A stretch of 64,000 nucleotides of DNA from assembly GCA_905233825.1 (NCBI GenBank), contig CAJOFE010000017.1, positions 1-64,000 of the forward strand. Direction: 5' to 3'. Positions 1-7,892 of the stretch are shown piece by piece. Each line of letters starts with the position of its first letter. Position 1 is the first letter of the stretch. The position numbers and the translations under genes were made by a program. Source of the DNA: an uncultured Prevotella sp. Its GTDB lineage: Bacteria > Bacteroidota > Bacteroidia > Bacteroidales > Bacteroidaceae. The notes under the pieces are model-generated. The model saw only the letters and a list, made by a program, of their open reading frames with translations. It ran no database searches and was not told the DNA's origin.

Positions 1-1
1 C

Positions 2-73
2 TTGGGGGCTGCTCGCCCCCAAACCCCTCGGTGTTTTTCAGGTATTAGTCTTGGCTTCGCCTCTACCTGAAAA
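2..73. repeat. Double palindrome upstream of the GH2 gene
   Basis: Two hairpins lie side by side. Arms TTGGGGGC (2-9) and GCCCCCAA (15-22) enclose a 5-nt loop. Perfect 10-bp arms TTTTCAGGTA (35-44) and TACCTGAAAA (64-73) enclose a loop that itself contains GGCTTCGCC. The loop string CTTGGCTTCGCC recurs with one change at 30304-30315. It could be a terminator of the gene left of the window or a repeat-family copy; neither is proven. Confidence 0.5.
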
Positions 74-129
74 TTGCACTTCTATCTTGAACTTAGGACC
101 TCACCTGCTCATATTGAGGAAAAAAGTTG

Positions 130-137
130 TAACTTTG
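130..137 (+). promoter_or_regulatory. TAnnTTTG promoter of the GH2 gene
   Basis: TAACTTTG matches the Bacteroidota -7 box and lies 30 nt upstream of the chosen ATG. No good -33 TTTG is seen at the usual spacing. Confidence 0.5.
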
Positions 138-167
138 TAGCTGCATTACCCATTGCACAAAAACTTA

Positions 168-2612
168 ATGAAAATGAAGAGAATTCTATTACCTATCCTT
201 TCCTGTCTATTCCTGTTCACGACCCAAGCACAGGCACAGGTTTCCTTCGGCAAGGCCGAGCTGTTGAACGACGACTGGCGCTTTATGCGTGTTGATTCGG
301 CGTGGAACAACTTTGAAACGGCAGACATGAAGATGCCCGACTTTGACGACTCGCGCTGGCGACGTACCACTCTGCCCCATGACTGGGGCGTGGAGCTACC
401 CATGTCGCCCGACAAAGGCTCGTGCCAAGGGTATCTGCCAGGAGGAATAGGGTGGTATAGAAGAAGCCTCCCCCTAACCCCCTCCAAAAAGAGGGGGGAT
501 TCGAAGGCTACCTCTCCCTTTGGAGAGGGCGGGGAGAGAGGCTTCTACATCTATTTCGAGGGTGTCTATAACTACTCGGAGGTGTATCTGAACGGACATC
601 TGTTAGGGAAGCGCCCCAGCGGCTTTGCTTCGTTCCTCTACGACCTGACTCCTTACTTGAACGAAAACGGAAAGAATGTGCTGGCCGTGCGTGTCAATCA
701 CTCGCAGGAGGCTGACAGCCGCTGGTACACGGGATCGGGCATCTATCGCAACGTGTGGCTCGTCACGGCTCCCAAGGTGCATCTGGCACAATGGGGCACG
801 GCCTACCGACTGAAGAGCATCAACAGCAAGAAGGCTGTAGTAGAGGTAGATGTGGAGACGACAGATGAAAGACGACAAACTATAGACGACAAACTGCAAG
901 CTGTTGTCGAACTGGCTGATGCCGATGGCAATATTGTGGCAACGGCCTCGACCAACATTGGTGCCCAGGAAAAGAAAACGGTAATAATCAACGTGAAGAA
1001 CCCACAACGCTGGACACTCGACCGTCCTTATCTATATACGTTGACCACCAAGCTCAGCAATGGCGACCAGTCGGTGGTGAAGGCAGGCCTGCGCACGCTG
1101 GAGTTCTCGCCCGATCGTGGCTTTGCCCTCAATGGCGAGTGGATCAAGGTGAAAGGCGTCTGCGTGCACGATGATGCCGGTGTGCTGGGTACTGCCGTAC
1201 CAGCCGAGGTTTGGCGTCACCGAGTCCGTGAGTTGAAAGCCATTGGCGTGAACGCCTTGCGCATGGCTCATAATCCCCATGCTCCTGAACTCTACGACAT
1301 CTGCGACGAAGAAGGCATGCTGGTGATGGACGAGGCCTCAGACGAGTGGGAGTTCCCAAAGCGCAAGTGGCTGAAAGGCTGGAACCAGGGGCGCCCCGGG
1401 TTCGAGGGCACCTATACCTATTTCGAGGAATGGATAGACCGTGATGTGGCCGATATGGTACGTCGCGACCGTTGCCACCCAAGCATCTTCCTGTGGAGCA
1501 TCGGCAACGAGGTGGATTATCCCAACGATCCCTACTCACACCCTGTGCTCGACGGTGACGGAACGGGCTTCACACAACCCATGTACGGAGGCTACAAGCC
1601 CGATCAACCCAATGCCGAGCGTATAGGACTCATTGCCCAGCGACTGGCCAGGATTGTGAAAGACATCGATCCCTCACGCCCCACGACGGGTGCGCTGGCA
1701 GGTGTGGTCATGTCGAACGAGACTGCCTATCCCGAGGCTGTAGATGTGGTGGGATACAACTATACAGAGAGCCGCTATGACAGCGACCATGCCAAATATC
1801 CGAAACGCGTCATCTATGGCTCGGAGAATCGCCACGACCTTGATGCTTGGAAGGCCGTACGCGACAAGGAGCACATCTTTGGGCAGTTTCTTTGGACGGG
1901 TATCGACTACTTGGGCGAGAGTGGCACATGGCCTGCACGTGGCAGCACAGCCGGACTATTAGATCTAGCCGGACAGCGTAAGCCCAACGGATGGTATCGT
2001 GCTGCCCTGTGGAGCGAACAACCTACCTGCTACATCGGCAGCCTCCCCCAATTTTCCAGAAGGAGGGGGAATGGTGTGTCGCCATACGCCCCTGACACGT
2101 GGAACTATGCTGAGGGACAACGTGTGCGCATCGTCTGCTATACCAATGCGCAGAATGCCCGTCTGCTGCTGAATGGCCAGCCGCTCGATGCCCAGTTCCA
2201 GCGCGATAAGCAGAGCGATATTCTCTATTGCGACATCGACTACCAGCCTGGCACATTGCGATGCGAGGCCGACAACGGAGCTGTATATGAAATCAAGACC
2301 TACGGGACTCCTCATGCCCTGCGCCTATCGACCGACGGCAAGATGCATATCTTCGTAGAGGTCATCGACAACGACGGCAACCTGGTGAAGAATGCCGACC
2401 ACGAGGTGACGCTTACAGTACGTGGTGCCCGTCTGCTGGGCATGGAGAACGGCAACATCAGCGACACATCGGTCAGCGGGCGCCAACAGCGCAACCGCCT
2501 CCGTGTGCACGGTGGCCGATTAGTGGCATACGTACAGCCAACAGAAGAACAGCAAGTTATCATACAGGCAACATCACCTTATCTACAATCGGCCACGTTG
2601 AACTTTCCTTAA
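168..2612 (+). CDS. Secreted GH2 family glycoside hydrolase (beta-galactosidase-like)
   Basis: Predicted periplasmic or exported GH2 enzyme removing terminal beta-linked sugars, probably galactose, from oligosaccharides. The 814-residue product starts with a signal peptide ending near AQAQ. It then has a jelly-roll sugar-binding domain, an immunoglobulin-like domain, a TIM barrel with the acid/base Glu in SIGNEVD (about residue 448) and the putative nucleophile Glu in YGSEN (about 553), and a DUF4982-like C-terminal part. I chose ATG 168; the longer reading would need a TTG start. Two segments look foreign: residues about 100-125, coded by a GC-rich palindromic element, and about 230-244, coded by three 14-bp repeats. 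A third palindrome lies near residues 625-635. The barrel is intact, so the enzyme may still work. Substrate is not determinable from sequence alone. Confidence 0.87.
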   Translation: MKMKRILLPILSCLFLFTTQAQAQVSFGKAELLNDDWRFMRVDSAWNNFETADMKMPDFDDSRWRRTTLPHDWGVELPMSPDKGSCQGYLPGGIGWYRRSLPLTPSKKRGDSKATSPFGEGGERGFYIYFEGVYNYSEVYLNGHLLGKRPSGFASFLYDLTPYLNENGKNVLAVRVNHSQEADSRWYTGSGIYRNVWLVTAPKVHLAQWGTAYRLKSINSKKAVVEVDVETTDERRQTIDDKLQAVVELADADGNIVATASTNIGAQEKKTVIINVKNPQRWTLDRPYLYTLTTKLSNGDQSVVKAGLRTLEFSPDRGFALNGEWIKVKGVCVHDDAGVLGTAVPAEVWRHRVRELKAIGVNALRMAHNPHAPELYDICDEEGMLVMDEASDEWEFPKRKWLKGWNQGRPGFEGTYTYFEEWIDRDVADMVRRDRCHPSIFLWSIGNEVDYPNDPYSHPVLDGDGTGFTQPMYGGYKPDQPNAERIGLIAQRLARIVKDIDPSRPTTGALAGVVMSNETAYPEAVDVVGYNYTESRYDSDHAKYPKRVIYGSENRHDLDAWKAVRDKEHIFGQFLWTGIDYLGESGTWPARGSTAGLLDLAGQRKPNGWYRAALWSEQPTCYIGSLPQFSRRRGNGVSPYAPDTWNYAEGQRVRIVCYTNAQNARLLLNGQPLDAQFQRDKQSDILYCDIDYQPGTLRCEADNGAVYEIKTYGTPHALRLSTDGKMHIFVEVIDNDGNLVKNADHEVTLTVRGARLLGMENGNISDTSVSGRQQRNRLRVHGGRLVAYVQPTEEQQVIIQATSPYLQSATLNFP
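463..545. repeat. In-frame GC-rich compound palindrome inside the GH2 gene
   Basis: Outer arms GAAGCCTC (463-470) and GAGGCTTC (538-545) are perfect reverse complements. Between them are two inner hairpins with C-rich and G-rich arms (about 476-498 and 511-529). The element codes for about 27 residues (SLPLTPSKKRG...) between GIGWYRR and FYIYFEGVY, where GH2 relatives normally have only a short strand connection. The reading frame stays open through it. Confidence 0.75.
857..898. repeat. 3 x 14-bp tandem repeat inside the GH2 gene
   Basis: Three consecutive 14-bp units each start with GACGACA (857, 871, 885); units two and three share GACGACAAACT. The 42-bp array equals 14 codons (residues about 230-244), so the frame is kept. 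A 14-bp unit is two heptamers, in line with the 7-bp arrays elsewhere in this window. Confidence 0.75.
2043..2072. repeat. GC-rich palindrome near the 3' part of the GH2 gene
   Basis: C-rich and G-rich arms (TCCCCC near 2045 and GGGGGA near 2070, with inner CCTCC/GGAGG) flank an A/T-rich loop and code for SLPQFSRRRGN. It resembles the other C-run/G-run palindromes in this window, but I am less sure it is an insertion because this protein region is variable. Confidence 0.45.
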
Positions 2613-2663
2613 GTCTTCCTCTCTTTTTTCCTGCAAATATTTGCTTATAAAGAAAAAAATGCC

Positions 2664-2671
2664 TATCTTTG
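2664..2671 (+). promoter_or_regulatory. TAnnTTTG promoter of the acyl-CoA synthetase gene
   Basis: TATCTTTG, with TTTG (2640-2643) 20 bp upstream as the -33 box. The -33 box overlaps a perfect 12-bp palindrome GCAAATATTTGC (2633-2644). The leader to ATG 2691 is about 19 nt. Confidence 0.75.
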
Positions 2672-2690
2672 CGGCGTAAAAGAGGAAGCT

Positions 2691-4502
2691 ATGAAGCAAG
2701 TGAACAGTCATCTGTCGCGGCTGGTGCATGACGTAGCCGCCCAGCTGGGCAACCGTGAGGCACTGATCTACAAGGACTTCGGCGGTGCCCAGTGGAAGTC
2801 GTATTCGTGGAATGAATTCTCACAGAAGGTGAGGCTGGTGTCGAACGCCCTGCTCAACCTAGGAGTGCAGAAGCAGGAGAACATCGGCGTGTTCTCGCAG
2901 AACACGGTGCAGTATCTCTTCACCGACTTCGGCGCATGGGGCATCCGTGCCGTCACCATCCCCTTCTATGCCACCTCTTCGGAACAGCAGATACAGTTCA
3001 TGGTGAACGATGCCCGAATACGCTTCATCTTCGTGGGTGAGCAGGCACAATATGACAAGGCAAAACGGGTGTTTGCCACCTGCCGCACGCTGGAGCGCAT
3101 CATCGTCTTCGACCCTGCCGTACACTTGGATGAAGGCGACAAGACGGTCATGCACTTCGACGACTTCCTGCAGCTGGGTAAAGGGCTTCCACGACAGAGC
3201 GAGGTGGAGAACCTGACGAAAGAGGCCTCGATGGACGACATTGCCAACATACTCTATACCAGTGGAACGACGGGCGACTCGAAAGGCGTCATCCTGACCT
3301 GCGGACAGTATCATGCAGCCATGGAAGCCAACCACCAGTGCGTACCCGTGACTGATGCCGACCGAGTGCTGAACTTCCTGCCCTTCACCCATATCTTCGA
3401 GAAAGGTTGGAAAATACTGTGTATCACCATGGGCGCACGTCTCATCGTGAACACCAATCCCATGGAGGTGCAGCAGAGCATGCGCGAGACGCATCCTACA
3501 TGCATGAGTGCCGTCCCCCGCTTCTGGGAGAAAGTGTATATGGGCGTGCAGGAAAAGATAGAAGGTAGCAGCGCTATGAAGCGCAAGCTGTTCAAACACG
3601 CCTTAGCCGTAGGCCGCAAGCACAACATAGAATATCTGGCACGAGGCAAGCGTCCTCCTATGAGCCTGCATTTAGAATACGAAGCGCTGAACAAGACGGT
3701 GTTCAGCCTAGTACGTCGTGAGCTGGGGCTTGAGAATGCCCACTTCTTCCCCACAGCAGGTGCTACCGTGAGTCAGCACGTAGAGGAGTTTGTGCATTCC
3801 ATTGGTATCAATATGATTGTGGGCTACGGTCTGACCGAGTCGCTGGCCACCGTCACCTGTGACCATCTGGGTGAGCCTTACACCGTAGGAAGCGTAGGAC
3901 AGCCCATCTGCAGTATCAGCATCCGCATCGGTGACGATGGCGAAGTACTACTGAAAGGCCCCACCATCACCCGTGGCTACTACAATCGTGATGACCTGAC
4001 ACGACAGTCGTTCACTGAAGACGGCTATTTCCGTACGGGTGACTCGGGCTATATGAAGGACGGCGAGCTGTTCCTGAAGGATCGCATCAAGGATCTCTTC
4101 AAGACCAGCAACGGAAAATATATTGCTCCACAGATGATAGAATCGAAACTACTGGTGGACAAATATATCGACCAGCTGGCCATCATCGCCGACCAACGGA
4201 AATTCGTCTCGGCACTTATCATTCCCGAGTATCGTTTATTAGAGGATTACGCGCGCGAACATCATATTATATATCATGACCGGCGCGACCTGTGTCAGAA
4301 CAAACAGATTCATGACATGTTGGCTGAGCGCATCGACACCTTGCAGCAGCAATTGGCACAATATGAGCAGGTGAAGCGCTTCACCCTCCTGCCCCAGCCC
4401 TTCTCGCTGGAGCGTGGTGAGCTGACGAACACGTTGAAGATCAAGCGTCGCGTGCTGAACGAGAACTACCGTAAGGAGATTGACCGGATGTACGAGGAGT
4501 AG
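2691..4502 (+). CDS. Long-chain acyl-CoA synthetase (AMP-forming)
   Basis: Activates fatty acids with ATP and CoA to acyl-CoA through an acyl-adenylate, probably at the inner face of the cytoplasmic membrane. The 603-residue protein has the AMP-binding P-loop YTSGTTGDSKG (about 189-199), the adenine-binding GYGLTES (about 376-382), the FRTGDSG hinge region and a C-terminal DRIKDLFKTSNGKYIAP segment typical of the long-chain (FAA1/FadD15) branch. Length and motif order fit the family. It has its own promoter, and its last 37 bp overlap the convergent tRNA-Asp modification gene. Chain-length preference cannot be read from the sequence. Confidence 0.9.
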   Translation: MKQVNSHLSRLVHDVAAQLGNREALIYKDFGGAQWKSYSWNEFSQKVRLVSNALLNLGVQKQENIGVFSQNTVQYLFTDFGAWGIRAVTIPFYATSSEQQIQFMVNDARIRFIFVGEQAQYDKAKRVFATCRTLERIIVFDPAVHLDEGDKTVMHFDDFLQLGKGLPRQSEVENLTKEASMDDIANILYTSGTTGDSKGVILTCGQYHAAMEANHQCVPVTDADRVLNFLPFTHIFEKGWKILCITMGARLIVNTNPMEVQQSMRETHPTCMSAVPRFWEKVYMGVQEKIEGSSAMKRKLFKHALAVGRKHNIEYLARGKRPPMSLHLEYEALNKTVFSLVRRELGLENAHFFPTAGATVSQHVEEFVHSIGINMIVGYGLTESLATVTCDHLGEPYTVGSVGQPICSISIRIGDDGEVLLKGPTITRGYYNRDDLTRQSFTEDGYFRTGDSGYMKDGELFLKDRIKDLFKTSNGKYIAPQMIESKLLVDKYIDQLAIIADQRKFVSALIIPEYRLLEDYAREHHIIYHDRRDLCQNKQIHDMLAERIDTLQQQLAQYEQVKRFTLLPQPFSLERGELTNTLKIKRRVLNENYRKEIDRMYEE

Positions 4503-5389
4503 AATGGAATGTCGTGACACGGCACAGCATTCCATGAGAAACAAGACAGCAGGTCGGCAGGTTTGATTGGTTGGGGCTCGGGCTGCAATCCTGCTAAATA
4601 AGCCAGCAAGCCAATAATCTCTGGAGCCGTGTGCCGCTGGCGCAATGCTTCCATATCCAAACTACGGTCACGTTTGGAAAGACGTTCTCCACTCTCCCCT
4701 AACAATAATGGCAAATGGAAAAAACGGGGCTTGGAAAATCCCAATAACTGCGCCACATATAACTGCTGTGGCGTTGATAGGAGCAAGTCTCGGCCTCGCA
4801 CCACTTCTGTCACACCCATCAGCGCATCGTCAATGACCACCACCAACTGATAAGCCCACGCCCCGTCCTTACGACGGATGATGAAATCGCCTACCTGCTT
4901 AGCAAGGTTAATATGCTGCTCCCCATAATGACCATCAGTAAAGGTCACTTCCTCATCGGGAACAATGAGGCGCGTAGCAGCAGCTCGTCCAGGCAGGGGG
5001 AGACGGTGGCGGCAGGTACCTGAATAGACCACGCGGCCGTCGCTCTCGTGGGGTGCCTGCGTGGCTAAGAGATCGGCACGCGTACAATAGCAGGGATAGG
5101 TAAGCCCCCGTTCACATAATATATTATAATAATGTAAATAGAGTTCAGAGCGTTGGCTCTGAAAGACTGGCTCTCCATCCCATTCCAATCCTAACCAACA
5201 GAGATCGTCCATCAGCAAACGCACATATTCTGGACGTGAGCGCACGGGGTCAATGTCCTCAATACGCAACAGCCACTTTCCGTACCTGCTTTTCACCGAC
5301 AGCCACGACAATAAAGCACTGAACACATTACCCAGATGCATGCGCCCTGTAGGCGACGGTGCGAAACGTCCTACTGCCATATTCTCCAT
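4466..5389 (-). CDS. gluQ: Glutamyl-Q tRNA(Asp) synthetase
   Basis: Attaches glutamate to queuosine at the wobble position of tRNA-Asp; a truncated paralogue of glutamyl-tRNA synthetase lacking the anticodon-binding domain. The product has 307 residues, the right size for GluQRS and much shorter than GltX. It has the HIGH-like RMHLGN (about 16-21), the LSKRD form of KMSKS near residue 247, and the GluQRS zinc site with CYC at 100-102, Tyr 122 and Cys 126 (YSGTC). I chose ATG 5389, just behind a TACCTTTG box; the open frame extends upstream into promoter sequence and a repeat. The 3' end overlaps the acyl-CoA synthetase gene tail to tail. Confidence 0.88.
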   Translation of the reverse strand: MENMAVGRFAPSPTGRMHLGNVFSALLSWLSVKSRYGKWLLRIEDIDPVRSRPEYVRLLMDDLCWLGLEWDGEPVFQSQRSELYLHYYNILCERGLTYPCYCTRADLLATQAPHESDGRVVYSGTCRHRLPLPGRAAATRLIVPDEEVTFTDGHYGEQHINLAKQVGDFIIRRKDGAWAYQLVVVIDDALMGVTEVVRGRDLLLSTPQQLYVAQLLGFSKPRFFHLPLLLGESGERLSKRDRSLDMEALRQRHTAPEIIGLLAYLAGLQPEPQPIKPADLLSCFSWNAVPCHDIPFYSSYIRSISLR

Positions 5390-5410
5390 GCTTGTGGTCT
5401 TTTTTGTATG

Positions 5411-5418
5411 CAAAGGTA
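5411..5418 (-). promoter_or_regulatory. TAnnTTTG promoter of gluQ
   Basis: TACCTTTG on the minus strand, 21 nt before ATG 5389. It is divergent from the prfB promoter, with heptamer repeats between the two. Confidence 0.65.
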
Positions 5419-5425
5419 CTAAAAA

Positions 5426-5492
5426 AATTGTGAATTGTGCGCTCGGATTTGCCGCTTTTTTTTCAAAAAAGAATTGTGGATTGTGAATTTTT
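5426..5492. repeat. Split AATTGTG heptamer repeat in the gluQ-prfB promoter region
   Basis: AATTGTG occurs twice in tandem at 5426-5439. The copies at 5472-5478 (AATTGTG) and 5479-5485 (GATTGTG) are followed by AATTTTT. The period is exactly 7 bp. The second block supplies the TTG that sits at -33 spacing from the prfB -7 box. Confidence 0.6.
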
Positions 5493-5495
5493 TCG

Positions 5496-5503
5496 TACCT
5501 TTG
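5496..5503 (+). promoter_or_regulatory. TAnnTTTG promoter abutting the prfB start codon
   Basis: TACCTTTG ends only 4 nt before ATG 5508, so transcription should begin at or within a few bases of the start codon (leaderless or nearly so). Confidence 0.7.
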
Positions 5504-5507
5504 CACC

Positions 5508-6629
5508 ATGATTACGCAAGACCAACTGAAAGACGTGCTCGACCGTGCCGACAAACTGCACCGTTATCTGAAGATTGACAAGCGACAGGTGGAACTGGAA
5601 GAGGAGCAGCTACGCACGCAAGCTCCCGACTTCTGGGACGACCCGAAGCGCGCCGAGGAACAGATGAAAAAGGTGCGCGGCATCAAGCGTTGGATAGACG
5701 GTTATCATGATGTACGCACGAAGGCTGACGAGTTGCAATTAGCCTTTGACTTCTATAAGGACGAGATGGTAACGGAGCAGGAAGTAGATGCTAACTATGC
5801 GCAGGCCATCAGTGCCATAGAGCAATTAGAGCTGATGAACATGCTTCGCCAGAAAGAAGATCCCATGGACTGTGTACTGAAGATCAACAGCGGCGCTGGC
5901 GGTACCGAGGCACAAGACTGGGCGCAGATGCTGATGCGTATGTACATGCGCTGGGCTGAAGCTCATGGCTACAAGGTAACCATCGCCAGTATTCTTGACG
6001 GTGACGATGCTGGCATAAAAAGCGTTACCATGCAAATAGAAGGCGGCGAATATGCCTATGGTTATCTGAAAAGCGAGAACGGCGTACACCGTCTGGTGCG
6101 TGTCAGCCCTTTCAATGCTCAGGGCAAACGCATGACATCGTTTGCATCGGTCTTCGTCTCACCACTCATCGACGACACCATCGAGGTGTATGTTGATCCT
6201 GCCAAACTATCGTGGGACACCTTCCGCAGTAGCGGTGCCGGCGGCCAGAACGTGAACAAAGTGGAATCTGGCGTACGACTGCGCTACTGGTACACCGACC
6301 CTGACACAGGCGAACAAGAGGAAATTCTCATTGAAAATACAGAAACCCGCGACCAGCCGAAGAACAAGGAGCGCGCTCTGAAGTTACTGAAAAGCCAACT
6401 TTATGATCGTGCAATGAAAAAGCGCTTAGAAGCGCAGGCCAAGATTGAGGCGGGAAAGAAGAAGATAGAATGGGGCTCACAGATTCGCAGTTACGTCTTC
6501 GACGATAAGCGTGTGAAAGACCACCGCACCAACTTTGAAACGCGCGATGTAGATAGTGTGATGAACGGCAACCTGGATGGGTTTATTAAGGCCTATCTGA
6601 TGGAATTCCCTGTTACGGACGAAAGTTAA
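5508..6629 (+). CDS. prfB: Peptide chain release factor 2
   Basis: Reads UGA and UAA stop codons in the ribosome and triggers peptide release. The 373-residue protein carries the SPF stop-recognition tripeptide (about 200-202) and the catalytic GGQ (245-247, SSGAGGQNVN). In many bacteria this gene needs a +1 frameshift at an in-frame UGA near codon 25. Here the same region (RYLKIDKRQ) is read straight through with no stop, so autoregulation by frameshifting appears absent. The promoter abuts the ATG and there is no Shine-Dalgarno sequence. Downstream lie a small membrane peptide and a CYTH protein with short gaps, possibly cotranscribed. Confidence 0.95.
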   Translation: MITQDQLKDVLDRADKLHRYLKIDKRQVELEEEQLRTQAPDFWDDPKRAEEQMKKVRGIKRWIDGYHDVRTKADELQLAFDFYKDEMVTEQEVDANYAQAISAIEQLELMNMLRQKEDPMDCVLKINSGAGGTEAQDWAQMLMRMYMRWAEAHGYKVTIASILDGDDAGIKSVTMQIEGGEYAYGYLKSENGVHRLVRVSPFNAQGKRMTSFASVFVSPLIDDTIEVYVDPAKLSWDTFRSSGAGGQNVNKVESGVRLRYWYTDPDTGEQEEILIENTETRDQPKNKERALKLLKSQLYDRAMKKRLEAQAKIEAGKKKIEWGSQIRSYVFDDKRVKDHRTNFETRDVDSVMNGNLDGFIKAYLMEFPVTDES

Positions 6630-6646
6630 ACTTAAATATTACGACA

Positions 6647-6802
6647 ATGGCTAAGAAAGAAAAAGAGAAGAAGCTCAACTCAAAGCAGCGGGCTTACGAG
6701 AAGAAACAAGAAGAAAAAGGAAAGAAGGTAGTAGCTTGGATTATCGGATGTTTCATCGCGATGGCCCTCTTCTACCTCATCTTCGTGGCTGGCAACTTCT
6801 AA
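6647..6802 (+). CDS. Small membrane protein, 51 residues
   Basis: ATG 6647 to TAA 6802. The first 30 residues are very rich in Lys and Glu (MAKKEKEKK..., KKQEEKGKK), and the last 20 form one hydrophobic segment (WIIGCFIAMALFYLIFV). This predicts a single-pass inner-membrane peptide with a charged cytoplasmic N-terminus. It lies 17 bp after prfB and 12 bp before the CYTH gene. Gene-like composition, clean boundaries and snug position support it as real. Function unknown; a ribosome- or membrane-associated accessory role is only a guess. Confidence 0.75.
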   Translation: MAKKEKEKKLNSKQRAYEKKQEEKGKKVVAWIIGCFIAMALFYLIFVAGNF

Positions 6803-6814
6803 AGCAGGAACAGC

Positions 6815-7300
6815 ATGAGCGGAATGGAGATTGAGCGGAAGTTTCTGGTCAAAGATAATTCATACAAGCAGCAGGCCTGTTCCAGCAGTCACATCCGTCA
6901 GGGGTACATCTGCAGCGGCCATGGCCATACTGTCAGAGTGCGTTTGCGCGATGACCAAGCTTTCCTCACCATTAAAGGGCCATCGAAGGACGGTGGACTG
7001 AGCCGCTACGAATTTGAGAAAGCCATCTCTATTGATGAAGCAGAACAGCTATTTCAGCTTTGCGAACCAGGCATCATCGATAAGACACGCTATCTGATAG
7101 ATTGCGGACGGCACACCTTTGAGGTGGATGAGTTTCACGGCGATAACGATGGGCTTGTCATGGCTGAAGTGGAACTAGCGAGCCCTGATGATCCCTATGA
7201 GAAGCCTGCTTTCCTAGGGCAAGAAGTGACGGGCGAACGACGCTACTACAATGCTCACTTACGCAACCATCCTTACTGCCAGTGGGAAGAAAAATGCTAA
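6815..7300 (+). CDS. CYTH domain protein (triphosphate tunnel family)
   Basis: The CYTH family binds triphosphates in a beta-barrel tunnel; bacterial members include inorganic triphosphatases and class IV adenylate cyclases. The 161-residue protein begins with the signature EIERKFLV (ExExK) and has the Arg/Lys-rich tunnel strands (HTVRVRLRDD, FLTIKGPS, SRYEFEKAI) and a late acidic FEVDEFHG strand. Its size fits the short single-domain bacterial type, probably an inorganic triphosphatase. ATG 6815 or the in-frame ATG 6824 could be the start. It follows the 51-residue membrane peptide closely and ends at a strong bidirectional terminator. Confidence 0.85.
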   Translation: MSGMEIERKFLVKDNSYKQQACSSSHIRQGYICSGHGHTVRVRLRDDQAFLTIKGPSKDGGLSRYEFEKAISIDEAEQLFQLCEPGIIDKTRYLIDCGRHTFEVDEFHGDNDGLVMAEVELASPDDPYEKPAFLGQEVTGERRYYNAHLRNHPYCQWEEKC

Positions 7301-7305
7301 ACATA

Positions 7306-7354
7306 AAAATTGCTACCGCTCTTCGAAACAATTTGGAAAAGCGGTAGCAATTTT
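7306..7354. terminator. Bidirectional terminator between CYTH and HU genes
   Basis: Perfect 15-bp arms AAAATTGCTACCGCT (7306-7320) and AGCGGTAGCAATTTT (7340-7354), with T-runs on both strands, lie between two convergent genes. Confidence 0.9.
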
Positions 7355-7374
7355 ATTCTTATTACAGTTTTTTA

Positions 7375-7647
7375 TTAGTTCAGAGCATCAGTAAGCTCGG
7401 CACCAGCCTTGAACTTTGCAGCCTTCTTGGCAGCAATCTTAATCTTAGCCTTCGTAGCGGGGTTGATACCCTCACGAGCAGGACGAGTAGAAACACTGAA
7501 AGTGCCAAAACCAATCAGAGCGACCTTATCACCCTTAGCAAGGGCTTCCTTCACTGCGCCAACAGCTGCATCAAGAGCTTTCTTAGCGTCAACCTTGGTG
7601 ATACCTGCACCAGCTGCAATTTTCTCAACTAATTCTGTCTTGTTCAT
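7375..7647 (-). CDS. HU-family DNA-binding protein
   Basis: Small histone-like protein that bends and compacts DNA as a dimer. It has 90 residues, the normal HU length, starting [11 protein letters not shown] and carrying the beta-arm region [20 protein letters not shown] with the intercalating-proline RxGxNP motif. It is monocistronic: its own TATATTTG promoter lies upstream and a shared terminator downstream. An IHF subunit is possible, but the overall pattern is HU. Confidence 0.94.
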   Translation of the reverse strand: MNKTELVEKIAAGAGITKVDAKKALDAAVGAVKEALAKGDKVALIGFGTFSVSTRPAREGINPATKAKIKIAAKKAAKFKAGAELTDALN

Positions 7648-7713
7648 AATGTAAAAGTTTAAAAATTAATGTTTATAAAAAGGTTTTTTCGTTCTAATGC
7701 TTATAATTCGATG

Positions 7714-7721
7714 CAAATATA
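7714..7721 (-). promoter_or_regulatory. TAnnTTTG promoter of the HU gene
   Basis: TATATTTG on the minus strand gives a leader of about 65 nt, within an A/T-rich stretch of about 245 bp between the divergent HU and rhomboid genes. Confidence 0.65.
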
Positions 7722-7826
7722 AGTGAAAGTTTTCATAAAACAAACAAAAAAACGGAAAAAATCACTTTTTTCATGAAAAATTCTTGCTTTTGTCCTGTTT
7801 TTGTGCTGGAAACGAGATATTTTTCG

Positions 7827-7834
7827 TAATTTTG
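7827..7834 (+). promoter_or_regulatory. TAnnTTTG promoter of the rhomboid gene
   Basis: TAATTTTG, with TTTG (7800-7803) upstream; the spacing is a few bases longer than usual. Leader about 58 nt to ATG 7893. Confidence 0.6.
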
Positions 7835-7892
7835 CGCCAAAATAGTGTATCTTTTAAAAGAAATAGATAATCGATAAACAGAAAAAAGAAAA

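Noticed and set aside
74..295. Short open frame before and inside the GH2 gene
   Set aside because: It overlaps the GH2 signal peptide in another frame and covers the promoter; no protein features.
2859..3599. Open frame of 246 codons antisense to the acyl-CoA synthetase gene
   Set aside because: His/Gly-rich shadow of a clear gene; no recognisable domain.
5508..5600. Programmed +1 frameshift site in prfB
   Set aside because: The frame is continuous from ATG 5508 through codon 40, and no internal UGA is present.
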